Shown here: piece by piece, positions 12,898-23,822 of the stretch
How positions within the stretch are numbered: the first letter of the stretch is position 1
Layout: every line of letters starts with the position of its first letter
The notes under the pieces: model-generated
Databases searched by the model: none
Seen by the model: the letters and a program-made list of their open reading frames with translations, nothing else
What the model was told of the DNA's origin: nothing
Position numbers and translations under genes: made by a program
Source of the DNA: Alisma plantago-aquatica
Lineage: Eukaryota; Streptophyta; Magnoliopsida; Alismatales; Alismataceae
Reading direction: 5' to 3'
Assembly: GCA_963693085.1 (NCBI GenBank)
Contig: OY856412.1
Location: forward strand, 343,245,457 to 343,309,456
Length of the DNA: 64,000 nucleotides

Positions 12898-14889
12898 TGT
12901 TACAACCCCAAATTTTGGGTTCTTTGGGTGAGAAATGTAATTTCTCCTATTAAAGATATTTGAACAAATAATGATATAGTTTGATTTAATTAGAAGATTT
13001 CGTTTACAATAGCCTTGTTGGTTGTTTTGTGGGCTTTATTGGCTATTGGGCCCAATAACAAGGATAAGACAAAAGAAACTCCATTATTAATAAGAGATGG
13101 AGAAAAGGAAAGATGTAGATACCTCTAGAAGGAGAAAGAATATAATCCAAAGGTCGATTTCGTGCTTCTTGGGTTCCTTGGGTTCCAAGGAGTCCAAAGT
13201 TGCAAATATAATGCAACAAGAAAAGAAAAGTCCAATTGAATATTTATTTATTAAGAAAGAAATTGAAAACAATTATAAAATGAGGGAAATAAGTGGAAAG
13301 AGGTATAATTGAGTTATCTTTGGTGGATTTTCGTATCCATAAGGTTCCTAATGTTAAAAGGAATTCCAATAAGGAAAATAAAAAGAGAGATGAAGACAAA
13401 TCTTCAAAAAGATATATTTTAATAAAGAAATAAGTAAGATAATGAGAAATAATGGATAAAGATGTATCTAGAAGGATAATGAGAATCCACTAAAAAGGAT
13501 TTCGAAATATTAGAGTTTCTTGGGGTCCAATGAGCACCAATGGAGAAAAAGAAAGAAAAAATACAAATAATACAAAACAAGAGGATAATTTGATGCATAA
13601 TTAATGGATTTGGTGGCATTGTTAAAAAGGTGGTATTTACTAAAAGAAAATATAAATTCGTGCTAATGGATTAAAATCCAAGTACAAAGAGAATAAAAGA
13701 GGTAATTTTTGAATTTCTAAATATCCAAAGAATAAAGAATATCAAATAGATATTTAAGAGAGACAGAAACTTGGTTCTTAATGAAGGAATCAAATTCCTA
13801 TTGGAAAAGGGCTTTGTTTCTTCGTGGGCAAGCATCTTAGGCCGTTGATACCCTCCCCTATATAATGGGTAGAACCTTTGGCTCGAGTTTAAGAGAAACC
13901 CACGCAACCCTCTCTCTCTTCTTGTTGTTCTTTCCATGCAAACCCTAGCTGTGATGGGTAGAGACACCCTGGAGAAAACGAGGGTCGTGGAGGGGTCTTG
14001 TTGGAAGCTCGATGCTCCCACACCGCTAGATGAAAGCTTGGTGGTCATCACTTTGCTCTAGCCCTGACGCAACAACCACTGGATGGCTGCAAACTGGCTA
14101 CAAGTTGCAGGTCGGGTTCTGCTGAACTAGCCACCTAGACAATGAGCTGGGTGGCACCCCAAGTGCGGCGGAGCTAGGGCAAGGAGTGGCGAAAGTCGTC
14201 CAGCCCTGGGGAAGGGGTGGGCAGCCCCACGTGGGGCTGCAACCGGCACCAGGTTCGGCGTCGGGAGGTTGAAGACGACCAAACATGTGTTCGATGAAAA
14301 TGCCCCCCCCCTGCGGGCTGAAGAAACCATCACTTAAGTGAGGTCATAACGGTCATTGAGTTATGTTTCCTAATTGAGCTGTGTTGCATGGAGAAGGAGA
14401 ATGTGTCAACTTCTGATTGGTCCAAGTAAGTTAATATTGCAAAAATCATATCTTTTTATTGGTAGCTTGGATCAATACATGTAAAATATGAATTTTTATC
14501 AGAAAAACATAAGGAATCCATTAAAAATGGTTTTATAGCCTAATCCCTCTTACAATTCGAAAATTAGTTGAAGTTGTCAACTAAAATTCTTTAATGATTA
14601 AGAAACCCTAAATTGAGATGATTAATGTACTTAAGAAGGGTTTTATGGATGATTGGAGTTTATATTAGCATGTTAATTATAAAAAGGTACATCAAGAACA
14701 AAAAGGATGAATTTTGCACATAATTGGTTTAATTTAGAATTCCATGTGCATAAACGAGCTTTAATGGAACTTGAAACCCTAATGTTAGTAATTGTGACTC
14801 TTAATGGTTTTAGTTGCTCAAATTCATGAATACAGTTGAGATATGATGGTTATAAGATATTTCGAGTATAAAAGTTCTTAATTGGGGAT
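12898..14889 (+). repeat. LARD-1 family LTR, plus orientation, 3'-truncated
   Basis: Starts TGTTACAACCCC and is the reverse complement of about 7205-9206 of the LARD-1 5' LTR, including the part missing from the 3' LTR at the window start. No purine tract precedes it, so it is a 5' or solo LTR rather than a 3' LTR. Homology stops at about 14889, where a dozen filler bases join it to a LARD-1 interior lying in the opposite orientation. The last 1.36 kb of the LTR, with the U5 end, is lost. Confidence 0.82.
13859..13868 (+). promoter_or_regulatory. TATA box of truncated plus-strand LARD-1 LTR
   Basis: TATATAATGG, 961 bp from the LTR start, at the same spacing as in the minus-strand sister LTRs. 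Confidence 0.5.
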
Positions 14890-14900
14890 TGAGTTTGTCT

Positions 14901-15364
14901 ACTTCCACCTCATGGATGTGAATCTTTAGGTTATAAAGAACTTTTGAACTCGCATCATGGTGTAGTTGAACTATCTTTTTCTCATATTTAGTTCAACCGG
15001 ATCCATCTCTTGACAACGTTCTTTCTATCTCGTGTCATCTAGGTAAGGCAGTCTACCATAACCCATATTGCATCTTGACCTTCCTTAGTCTAGGGGAGAC
15101 TTATCACAACATCCATAGTGATCAACTCCCATCCCCTCTCAGGGACTCTTTATCCTCTATACCAACTCATTGTGTTATTGGTGTTCGTCCTTCACCTCCT
15201 GGCTTGCATGGCAACAAGCCATGTGCAACTTCATCTTAAGCATCACAAGTACTACAATCACTTACTATCTTAGTAGTACTACGGTGTATGATGATCTTAA
15301 AATCATGATCTCCTATATGTCATGATTCCTGAACACTGATTACTCGGGAACCTTAAACCACTCT
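14901..15364 (-). pseudogene. LARD-1b interior, PPT-side segment
   Basis: Matches about 2346-2798 of LARD-1. No open frame of note. It ends at ACTCT (15360-15364), the left target-site duplication of the Cassandra array; the uninterrupted sequence is visible in LARD-1 at about 2797-2808. Confidence 0.7.
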
Positions 15365-15848
15365 TGTAACACCTGGGCCCACTGCCCAAGGCTCTAGTAG
15401 ACTTTCATGAATGACGACTGGCCCCACAGACCACCTACTAAACCATGCTAGGTCATACTTGTTCCTATCCTCAACATTGGACCAAGAACAAACCTTCTCA
15501 TGTCATCAACTTAGTTGTGAGCGGTTCATCAAACATACCTTAAGATTAAGTGGTTCCCTTTCCTTCGACCCTGAAGAGGCTTAGTAACAATTTGTGAGGC
15601 CTTGTACCTTATTGGATGTCCTTGAGGAGGACTCCACTCTAAGGTGTTGCTCGAGTTGATGGATGACAGGAAGTGCATGTCATTCCTTGTACATGTTTGG
15701 TTCGTGGTTAAGAGGTTGAGCATGCACTTTGACACCCAAAAGTGAACCTAGGGTTCCTAGGCCTAAGAGGGGAAGTGGTGTACATAATGCTCATGATGAG
15801 ATTTGAGTTTCTAAAGATTCGAGCATGATACTCTTCATGGTTAGAGTT
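15365..15848. repeat. Rearranged left end of Cassandra array
   Basis: 15365-15435 is the terminal 70 bp of a Cassandra LTR. It runs, with CCACC at the joint, into about 130 bp of LARD-1 interior in native orientation (matches 20935-21070). From about 15566 the sequence flips: 15571-15848 is the reverse complement of about 21073-21345. The same flipped segment recurs in the three captured interiors. Confidence 0.7.
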
Positions 15849-16140
15849 TGTAACGCCCAGGCCCACTTCCCAAGGCTCTGGTAGAGTTTCTGGAATGATG
15901 ACTGTCCCCACAGACCACCACTAGCCTTAACTGTGCAATTTATCCACACTCATGCACAAGCCAGGATAAACTTCCCGACTGGTCACCCATCCTAGTACTA
16001 CTCCAAGCCAAGTACGCTTAACTATGGAGTTCTTTAGTTATGAGATCCTAGAAAAGGAGGTGCACCTTGCTGATATGGGTAGTCCAATCATTTCTTTTAA
16101 GATCATTATGTCTGAAGCCTCAAATCCTGGGGTGTTACCA
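15849..16140 (-). repeat. Cassandra LTR b (full)
   Basis: TGTAACGCCC...GTTACCA, 292 bp, with the 5S-like block (reverse complement of GATGGGTGACC and AGTTAAG segments) around 15982-16065. The terminal CA is altered to a CCA ending. Confidence 0.8.
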
Positions 16141-16535
16141 TCTCCCCCACTTAGAGTCTTGACGTCCTTGTCAAGGCTCAACTATATGGCCTCATAATAT
16201 TTCCCCATTTAAGTGCATACCCAACATGGCCAAGGGACAGTCGTCATTCCTGAAACCCTGAAGAGGCTTAGTAACAGGTTGTGAGGCCTTGTACCTTGTT
16301 GGATGTCCTTAACGAGGACTCCATTCTGAAGTGTTGCTCGAGTTTAAGGATGACATGAAGTGCATGTCATCCCTTGTACATGTTTGGTTCATGGTTAAGA
16401 GGTTGAGCATGCACATTGACTCCCAAAAGTGAACCTAGGGTTCCTAGGCCTAAGAGGGGAAAGGGTGTACCTAATGCTCATGATGAGATTTGAGTTTCTA
16501 TAGATTCGAGCATGGTACTCTTCATGGTTAGAGTT
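16141..16535 (-). repeat. Captured interior 1 (PPT side plus inverted LARD-1 fragment, no PBS)
   Basis: Begins with the usual PPT side (TCTCCCCCACTTA). At 16234-16256 it carries about 23 bp of the Cassandra LTR in inverted orientation (GGGACAGTCGTCATTCC...), then the reverse complement of LARD-1b about 21073-21345. It abuts the next LTR without the TTGGCTCTGATACCA PBS signature. Confidence 0.75.
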
Positions 16536-16826
16536 TGTAATGCCCAGGCCCACTGCCCAAGCCTCTAGTGGAGTTTCAAGAATGACGACTATCCCCACAT
16601 ACCACCACTAGCCTTAACTGTGCACTTCATCCACACTCATGTGCAAGCCAGTATAAACTTCCCAACTGGTCACCCATCCTAGTACTACTCCAAGCCAAGA
16701 ATGCTTAATTATGGAGTTCTTTAGTGATGAGCTCCTGGAAAAAGAGGTGCACCTTGGTGATATGGGTAGTCCAATCATTCCTTTTAAGATCATTATGTCT
16801 GAGGCCTCAAATCTTGGGATGTTACA
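16536..16826 (-). repeat. Cassandra LTR c (full, 291 bp)
   Basis: TGTAATGCCC...GTTACA. It retains the 5S-like segment on the minus strand. First member of higher-order unit 1. Confidence 0.82.
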
Positions 16827-17077
16827 ATCTCCCCCACTTAGACTCTTGATGTCCTCGTCAAGGCTCAACTATATGGCCTCATAATATTTCCCCATTTCAG
16901 TGCATGCCCAACATGACCCATGCACACCCAACTCCTGATCACGGAATACCAGTGCAAGGGTGGCTACGTCAACCATGGACAACCCTTTGCTACATGCCTG
17001 GACCGCACGTCTCAAGACTAGCATTTCATGCCCATTTGGGCGCCACCTACTGGAGGGGAATTGGCTATGATACCATT
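16827..17077 (-). repeat. Ordinary Cassandra interior 1
   Basis: About 251 bp from ATCTCCCCCACTTA (minus-strand PPT TAAGTGGGGGAGAT) to TTGGCTATGATACCA (17061-17075), a PBS complementary to initiator tRNA-Met with one substitution. No ORF. Confidence 0.8.
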
Positions 17078-17199
17078 TGTAATGCCCAGGCCCACTGCCC
17101 AAGGCTCCTGGAAAAGGAGGTGCACCTTGGTGATATGGGTAGTCCAATCATTCCTTTTAAGATCATTATGAATGAGGCCTCAAATCCTGGGACATTACA
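17078..17199 (-). repeat. Cassandra LTR d, shortened, lacks 5S region
   Basis: 122 bp. TGTAATGCCC...AAGGCTC joins directly to CTGGAAAAGGAGG, removing about 170 bp including the GATGGGTGACC and AGTTAAGC boxes. The deletion ends share CTC. Confidence 0.8.
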
Positions 17200-17595
17200 A
17201 TCTTCCCCACTTAGACTCTTGACATCCTCGTCAAGTCTCCACTATATGGCCTCATAATATTTCCCCATTTAAGTGCATGCCCAACATGGCCAAGGGACAA
17301 TCATCATTCCTGAAACCCTGAAGAGGCTTAGTAACAAGTTGTGAGGCCTTGTACCTTGTTGGATGTTCTTGAGGAGGACTCCACTTTGAAGTGTTACACG
17401 AGTTTAAGGATGACAGGAAGTGCATGTCATCCCGTGTACATGTTTGGTTCGTGGTTAAGATCTTGAGCATGCACTTTGACACCCAAAAGTGAACCTAGGG
17501 TTCCTAGTCCTAAGAGGAGAAGTGATGTACCTAATGCTCATGATGAGATTTCAGTTTCTATAGATTCGAGCATGGTACTCTTCATGGTTAGAGTT
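17200..17595 (-). repeat. Captured interior 2 (no PBS)
   Basis: Same architecture as 16141-16535: PPT side, inverted LTR scrap at 17294-17316, then inverted LARD-1 fragment up to the next LTR. Confidence 0.75.
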
Positions 17596-17886
17596 TGTAA
17601 CGCCCAGGCCCACTACCCAAACCTCTAGTAGAGTTTCACGAATGACGAATGTCCCTACAGACCACCACTAGCCTTAACTGTGCACTTTATCCACACTCAT
17701 GTGCAAGCTAGGATAAACTTCCTGACTGGTCACCCATCCTAGTATTACTTCAAGCCAAGCACACTTAACGATGGAGTTCTTCAGTGATGAGCTCCTGGAA
17801 AAGGAGGTGCACCTTGGTGATATGGGTAGTCCAATCATTCCATTCAAGATCATTATGTCCGAGGCCTCAAATCCTGGGACGTTACA
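17596..17886 (-). repeat. Cassandra LTR e (full, 291 bp)
   Basis: TGTAACGCCC...GTTACA, with 5S-like segment; start of higher-order unit 2. Confidence 0.82.
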
Positions 17887-18137
17887 ATCTCCCCCACTTA
17901 GACTCTTGATGTCCTCGTCAAGGCTCAACTATATGGCCTCATAATATTTCCCCATTTCAGTGCATGCCCAACATGGCCCATGGACACCCAACTCCTGATC
18001 ACGGAATACCAGTGCAAGGGTGGCTACGTCAACCATGGACAACCCTTTCCTACATGCCTGGACCGCACGGCTCAAGACTGTCATGCCATGCCCATTAGGG
18101 CCCCACCTACTGGAGGGGAATTGGCTCTGATACCATT
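17887..18137 (-). repeat. Ordinary Cassandra interior 2 with PBS
   Basis: PPT side at 17887-17900 and PBS TTGGCTCTGATACCA at 18121-18135 (minus: TGGTATCAGAGCCAA), an exact match to the initiator tRNA-Met 3' end as used by plant LTR elements. Confidence 0.82.
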
Positions 18138-18261
18138 TGTAACGCCCAGGCCCACTGCCCAAGGCTCCTGGAAAAAAGGAGGTGCACCTTGGTGATATGG
18201 GTAGTCCAATCATTCCTTTTAAGATCCTTATGTCTGAGGCCTCAAATCCTGGGACGTTATA
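18138..18261 (-). repeat. Cassandra LTR f, shortened, lacks 5S region
   Basis: 124 bp with the same deletion joint as LTR d (GGCTC/CTGGAAAA), which shows that the deletion predates the tandem amplification. The terminus is GTTATA instead of GTTACA. Confidence 0.8.
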
Positions 18262-18657
18262 ATCTCCCCCACTTAAAATCTTGACGTCCTTGTCATGGCT
18301 CAACTATATGGCCTCATAATACTTCCCCATTTTATTTTATGCCCAACATGGCCAAGGGACAATCGTCATTCCTGAAACCTTGAAGAGGTATTGTAACAGG
18401 TTGTGAGGCCTTGTACCTTGTTGGATGTCCTTGAGGAGGACTCCACTCTAAAGTGTTGCTTGAGTTTAAAGATGATAGGAAGTGCATGTCATCACTTGTA
18501 CATGTTTGGTTCATGGTTAAGAGGTTGAGCATGCACTTTGACACCCAAAAGTGAACCTAGGGTTCCTAGGCCTAAGAGGGGAAGTGGTGTACCTAATGCT
18601 CATGATGAGATTTGAGTTTCTATAGATTCGAGCATGGTAATCTTCATAGTTAGAGTT
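18262..18657 (-). repeat. Captured interior 3 (no PBS)
   Basis: Third copy of the captured interior: inverted LTR scrap at about 18356-18379, then inverted LARD-1 fragment to 18657. No PBS before the next LTR. Confidence 0.75.
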
Positions 18658-18948
18658 TGTAACACCCAGGCCCACTGCCCAAGCCTCTAGTAGAGTTTCA
18701 GGAATGATGATTGTCCCCACAGACCACCACTAGCCTTAATTGTGCACTTTATCCACACTCATGCACAAGCCAGGATAAACTTCTCGACAGGTCACCCATC
18801 CTAGTACTACTCCAAGCCAAGCATGCTTAACTATGGAGTTCTTTTGTGATGAGCTTTTGGAAAAGTAGGTGCACCTTGGTGATATGGGTAGTCCAATCAT
18901 TTCTTTTAAGATCATTATGTCTGAGGCCTCAAATCCTAGGACGTTACG
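18658..18948 (-). repeat. Cassandra LTR g (full, 291 bp)
   Basis: TGTAACACCC...GTTACG; the terminal CA has become CG. Start of higher-order unit 3. Confidence 0.8.
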
Positions 18949-19199
18949 ATCTCCCCCACTTAGACTCTTGAAGTCCTTGTCCAGGCTCAACTATATGGCC
19001 TCATAATATTTCCCCATTTCAGTGCATGGCCAACATGGCCCATGGACACCCATCTCTCGATCACGGAATACCAACGCAAGGGTGGCTACGTCAACCATGG
19101 ACAACTGTTTCCTACATGCCTAGACCTCACGGCTCAAGACTGGCATGCCATGCCCATGTGGGCCCCACCTATTGGAGGGGAATTGGCTCTGATACCATT
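18949..19199 (-). repeat. Ordinary Cassandra interior 3 with PBS
   Basis: PPT side followed by PBS TTGGCTCTGATACCA at 19183-19197. Same 251 bp layout as the other two ordinary interiors. Confidence 0.82.
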
Positions 19200-19490
19200 T
19201 GTAATGCCCATGCCCACTGCCCAAGGCTCTAGTAGAGGTTCAGGAATGACGACTATCCCCACAGACCACCACTAGCCTTAACTGTGCACTTTATCCACAC
19301 TCATGCGCAAGCCAAGATAAACATCCCGACTGGTCACCCATCCTAGTACTACTCCAAGCCAAGCATGCTTTACTATGGAGCTCTTTAGTGATGAGCTCCT
19401 AGAAAAGGAGGTGCACCTTGGTGATATGGGTAGTCCGATCATTCCTTTTAAGATCCTTATATCTAAGGCCTCAAATCCTGGGACGTTACA
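19200..19490 (-). repeat. Cassandra LTR h (terminal, full, 291 bp)
   Basis: TGTAATGCCC...GTTACA, followed directly by the TSD ACTCT (19491-19495). On the minus strand the 5S-like block spans about 19332-19418 and contains AGTACTAGGATGGGTGACC. Confidence 0.85.
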
Positions 19491-22400
19491 ACTCTACTCG
19501 GGTTTCATCACCTTCTTTTCCATAGAAGTGCATCTGAGGTTCTTCAACCATCCTTTTATCATGATAAGCCCTAGGATGGCTAGCTAAGCAACCACTAACT
19601 CGATCAACGATCATGTTACATCTATGTGTTAACCAAACATATATTCTTTTTCAAACTTAGGCTAACCCAACAGCCTCTTCTAGCCTCTAGCTAAACTAGG
19701 CAACTAAATTTCAACCAGAGCATCCATCACCACCTCACATCTTTCAATGTTGAAAACATACACCTCCATGTATTCCACATATCATCTCATCTTGGACTCT
19801 AAGTATATCTTCTTCAAGAAAATATGAGCTCATACTCTTAGTTTTCGAACTCAACCTTGTATAACTCATAGCTCATGATAAAACATCCTCATAAGATGAC
19901 TACCTTATCTCTCTTATTACTTGTAAACCATCCACATATCGTTCACTCCACAAGGGTATGTTATCATATCTATCCCCATCCCTCATTGCAATGTTCCAGC
20001 TCACATCAACTTTATCCTTGGTGTATGGTATGCATATTGTCCTCTCTCACTCCCATAACAAGAGGAAATAAGCATTTGGCTACAGTACAAATACAAAGTT
20101 CTTCCTATTCTAAGAGTAGAGATGGTACATTCCACCTTGCCAGTACACCTTCAAATCTAAGTTGAAACGTGCAACATACGTCTCTACATCACGCTCAGCT
20201 TGATATCAAAGTTACATCCATGGAAAACTGATCTCAAACCTACTTGGGTACCACACAATCCTTGGTCATCTCATCTAGGTCTATAGGGTGTCGACACTTT
20301 TGGGATCATCCCTCTTCCCTTATGCATCTAGAGAGTGCCCTAATCATCTTCCCTTTAGGTCCCATGGGTTGATGAAGATGATCAATCTCCTAACCCATGA
20401 CCCTCAAACAATGATAGTTCTTACCTCCCGACCCTATGGTCATGTGCAATTAGGGAATTAGGCAACTCCTACTTTCATCGGGCTTATCCCTACCTGACCC
20501 TCGGAAAGACTTAGGATTCTAACATAGTACATGTCCAACTTAGAACCTTACCCAAGCCTTCATAATCTCTCTCTGCATTCACGGACTGACTTTCATCCTT
20601 TCGTAAGGGTCATGACGACCTTCCTACCTTGGTCAGGCCCCATACCGGTGACCTCCATGGTAACTCATCCACATTCACTTAGAGATGGTTATCTATGGGT
20701 CAACAGTTTCATTCTCTTACTATTCACTTTTTACTTAGCTTCTCAAGATCCTATTAAGACCTCTTTAGGTTACTTCAAAACCAAAAAAACTTCTATACAC
20801 CCAACCAAAGGGTCCCTCTCCCGGGATGGGAGGAAACTATATCATGCTAACAAAGGTCACAAACGTCCTTATGTCTAGAGTTTACATCCACATGAGCATG
20901 CTTAGCCTTAGCAAGCTACTAAGGCACAAGAAGACCACCTACTAAACCATGCTAGGTCATACTTGTTCTTATTCTCAACATTGGACCAAGAACAAACCTT
21001 TCCATGTCACCAACTTAGTTGTGAGGGGTTCATCAAACTTACCTTAAACTTAAGGGGTTTCCTTTTCCTCTCACCATGAGGAGTGCAATTCTCAAATCTA
21101 CAGAAACTCAAATCTCATCATGAGCATCAGGTACACCACTTCCCCTTTTAGGTCTAAGAACCCTAGGTTCACTTTTTGGATGTCCAATTGCATGCTCAAC
21201 CTTTTAAACCACGAACCAAGCATGTACAAGGTATGACATGCGCATCCTATCATCCTTCTACTCGAGCAACACCTCGGAGTTGAGTCCTTCTCAAGGACAA
21301 CTAACTGGGAATAAGGCCTCACTACTGGTTACTTAAACCTCCTCCAGGTCTAAGGAACTCCTCTTCCTATCCCTAGAAGGAAAACACTTATACCATAGGC
21401 ACATAGGTACCAGAATCCTCATCCTCTATTTAGGGTTTGGTTTCTTTAAAGGCAACCCAGATATCATCAGCCTCCAGGGACCATCTATGAGGCAACCACA
21501 ACCATCCACTTATGTCACATCATACTCAACTCCCCATGCTTCCTCATATCTTAGAGTCTAAGCTTCCAACCTTCTTGGTTGGGTCATGCTCTCTCTCTCT
21601 AGAGCTAACTCGACAACCAACCTAACTACTAGAGGTTCTCTTTCCATGTAGGTGAGTCAATCTCACAAGCATACCCCTACATGGATGAAGCCTATGTTCA
21701 AACTTATGTTCGCTCAGGATTATCTTTATGCTAATCTCTTAATCCATCCAACATACTCTCCTGGACAGGATTTTAGCCTACTGCTCACACCACTAACGTA
21801 CTCTGGGTGCATGCTATGCCCTACTTGCATAATCCCATAGGTTTTCTATAGGTTCTTCTCTAACCTCATCATTGAAGGAGTTATCTTTCTTTCTAACATG
21901 CATGACCCTTCCCAGGGTTGGGTCACCAAAGGCACTAGGTCATCCAACATCACATGGCTCCTAACGTCATGGGCATCCAAAAGCATGTCCACACACCTGG
22001 TCTAACATGGAATCTAACTCATCATGCCATCTCTCTCTCTAACCTTCACTTAGGGTTATCATCATCCTTAGAGGATGCACCAGGTCTCTTCTTATAATGG
22101 AGGTCTCTACCTCCAAGACTAACTTTCTCCACTCATCCTCCTGACCTGAAGGTGTAACCTCAGGTCTCTCCTGAGGGCATGAAAACATATGTTATACAAC
22201 CTAAGCATGTATCTATTATTTAGTTTACACTAAAACTATTAAGCTTATCTCCATGACATCTTATTTACATGCTTTTCATTAATTTGGTGGAGGATTCCTT
22301 AAACCTTATCAACCTTACCCAAGCCTCAACAAGGTGAGGAAAAGAGAGAGAACACTAATCCTAAAGGTCCTTAACAACATTTGAGTTGAGAAGGGATGAA

Positions 22401-22648
22401 CAAGATGAGAGAGTCCTAAAGGTATATTATTTCGAGTCAAATCCTGAGGCATTGGCCAAGCAGTCACACAAATCTGGGAGTCCTCATATTCCAACTAGCG
22501 GTGCAGAGGAAAATCTTGCCAGCCCCCGGACGTGATGCTTTTCTAGACACCTCTGTCTTTTGGAAAATCCTCTAATAACTCCCTTGGGATCTACAAAGTT
22601 TGTAAAATTTAATAATTATTAAAGAGTAAATGAGGAACCTATGCTCTG
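19491..22648 (-). pseudogene. LARD-1b interior, PBS-side segment
   Basis: Aligns with about 2798-5835 of LARD-1 and resumes exactly after the Cassandra TSD. It contains the donor region (about 21073-21345) of the captured fragment; LARD-1 itself carries a deletion in that region. Only short frames are open (for example 21098-21322 minus, 74 codons, no match recognised). It ends at CTCTG (22644-22648), the left TSD of Copia-A. Confidence 0.7.
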
Positions 22649-23822
22649 TGTTGGTATGTATGCCCTGAGAGACAATCATGGGATGATTGGTGGGATACAT
22701 TAAGATTGATTTGATAAACATCAAAGGCAAGCTTCCAATTCTTTTTGGTTTAGTCATATGAGATAGTGATAGAACATATTGAATGTCTAGAGAATGACAG
22801 TACTCAATGACGTATGCTTTCACGTTGAGGACCTGAACGATGAGATCATACAGATGCTAAGAGTTTGTACATTCTTATTATGTCCCTAGTCAGATGTCAT
22901 TGTGGAAGGTAGATAGACAACAATGACACACAAAACTAGATTGTGGTGTTGGTTGATGACAAAATCCCATTATTCTTGATATGGAGATATCAAACCAAAC
23001 ACATAGGTACTTGTTAGAGACCAAGTTTATCGGACAGACCCCCATGAGTTTGTCACATGGAACCATGACATGGTAGTCACATTCAATTCTCACACTGGTG
23101 GTGGAGTGTGATTCTTTGACCTGAAATCACTATACTTAACACATGTCGTTGGGTACACTTTGACATCATCAAACACAGTCCTGAAACATGGGTTGTTATA
23201 AAGGTGATGATTGGGTGGCTTTGACACATGGGGCTTTTGAGGGGTGAGTGATAGATATGGGATTTGTCCCTCCTGAGGGAGTTTGATATCCATGGCCACT
23301 TGATGAGTAGGATTGAGATAGGCGTGCACATGCATGTGTGAATCAGTATGTGATATTGATGTCATACATATCTCCTCCAATCTACTCTGAGATCAAGAAA
23401 GTGAATGAACATTGACAGGATGACTGTTCCATGCCTTGAGTTCATTCTGTACGTCAGTGACAAAGGAATTATACATTCGCTGTAACATTGTAGGATTGAA
23501 ATTTGTTCTCCAACTTTCTATTTCACTTGGGTAGCACTTATGTGCGACTAGGCACCGCTCTTTGCTTGTGAAGTCATAAGTGTTATGGACTATCACTGCC
23601 AATGTAAAATGGACATGCAGGGTCACACACATAGGATTTAACCTGGAAGAGGAGCTTATCCAAAAACCATGTTTAGATTGATTACTAAAGAGTTTAGTAG
23701 TTCAATTCAACACTCAATCAATTGATAGCTCAATATCCAAGTGCTCAACTTGTTGGACCGATTGATTAGAGTATCGGGTTTATTGAAACTATGATTGACT
23801 GATTTGCACAAGTCTGCTGCCC

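Larger units (their letters stand above)
15365..19490 (-). mobile_element. Tandem Cassandra (TRIM) array with captured LARD-1 fragments
   Basis: A 4,126 bp insertion flanked by ACTCT (15360-15364 and 19491-19495). It starts TGTAACACC and ends GTTACA. It contains one LTR fragment, five full LTRs of about 291 bp, two shortened LTRs of about 122 bp, three ordinary interiors with PPT and PBS, and PBS-less interiors carrying an inverted LARD-1 fragment. The unit full LTR, interior, short LTR, captured interior repeats with starts at 16536, 17596 and 18658 (periods 1060 and 1062 bp). No protein is encoded, as expected for a TRIM, so mobility would need another element's enzymes. A single 5 bp TSD around the whole block suggests that it entered as one integration or expanded in place afterwards by unequal exchange. 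Confidence 0.85.

Noticed and set aside
13671..14051. 126-codon minus-strand ORF
   Set aside because: Located in the LARD-1 family LTR fragment, antisense to it, and not open in the other LTRs.
15365..19490. Evenly spaced repeats resembling a CRISPR array or satellite
   Set aside because: Units are 122-396 bp LTRs and interiors with PPT, PBS and a TSD, in a plant context; a retrotransposon array explains them fully.
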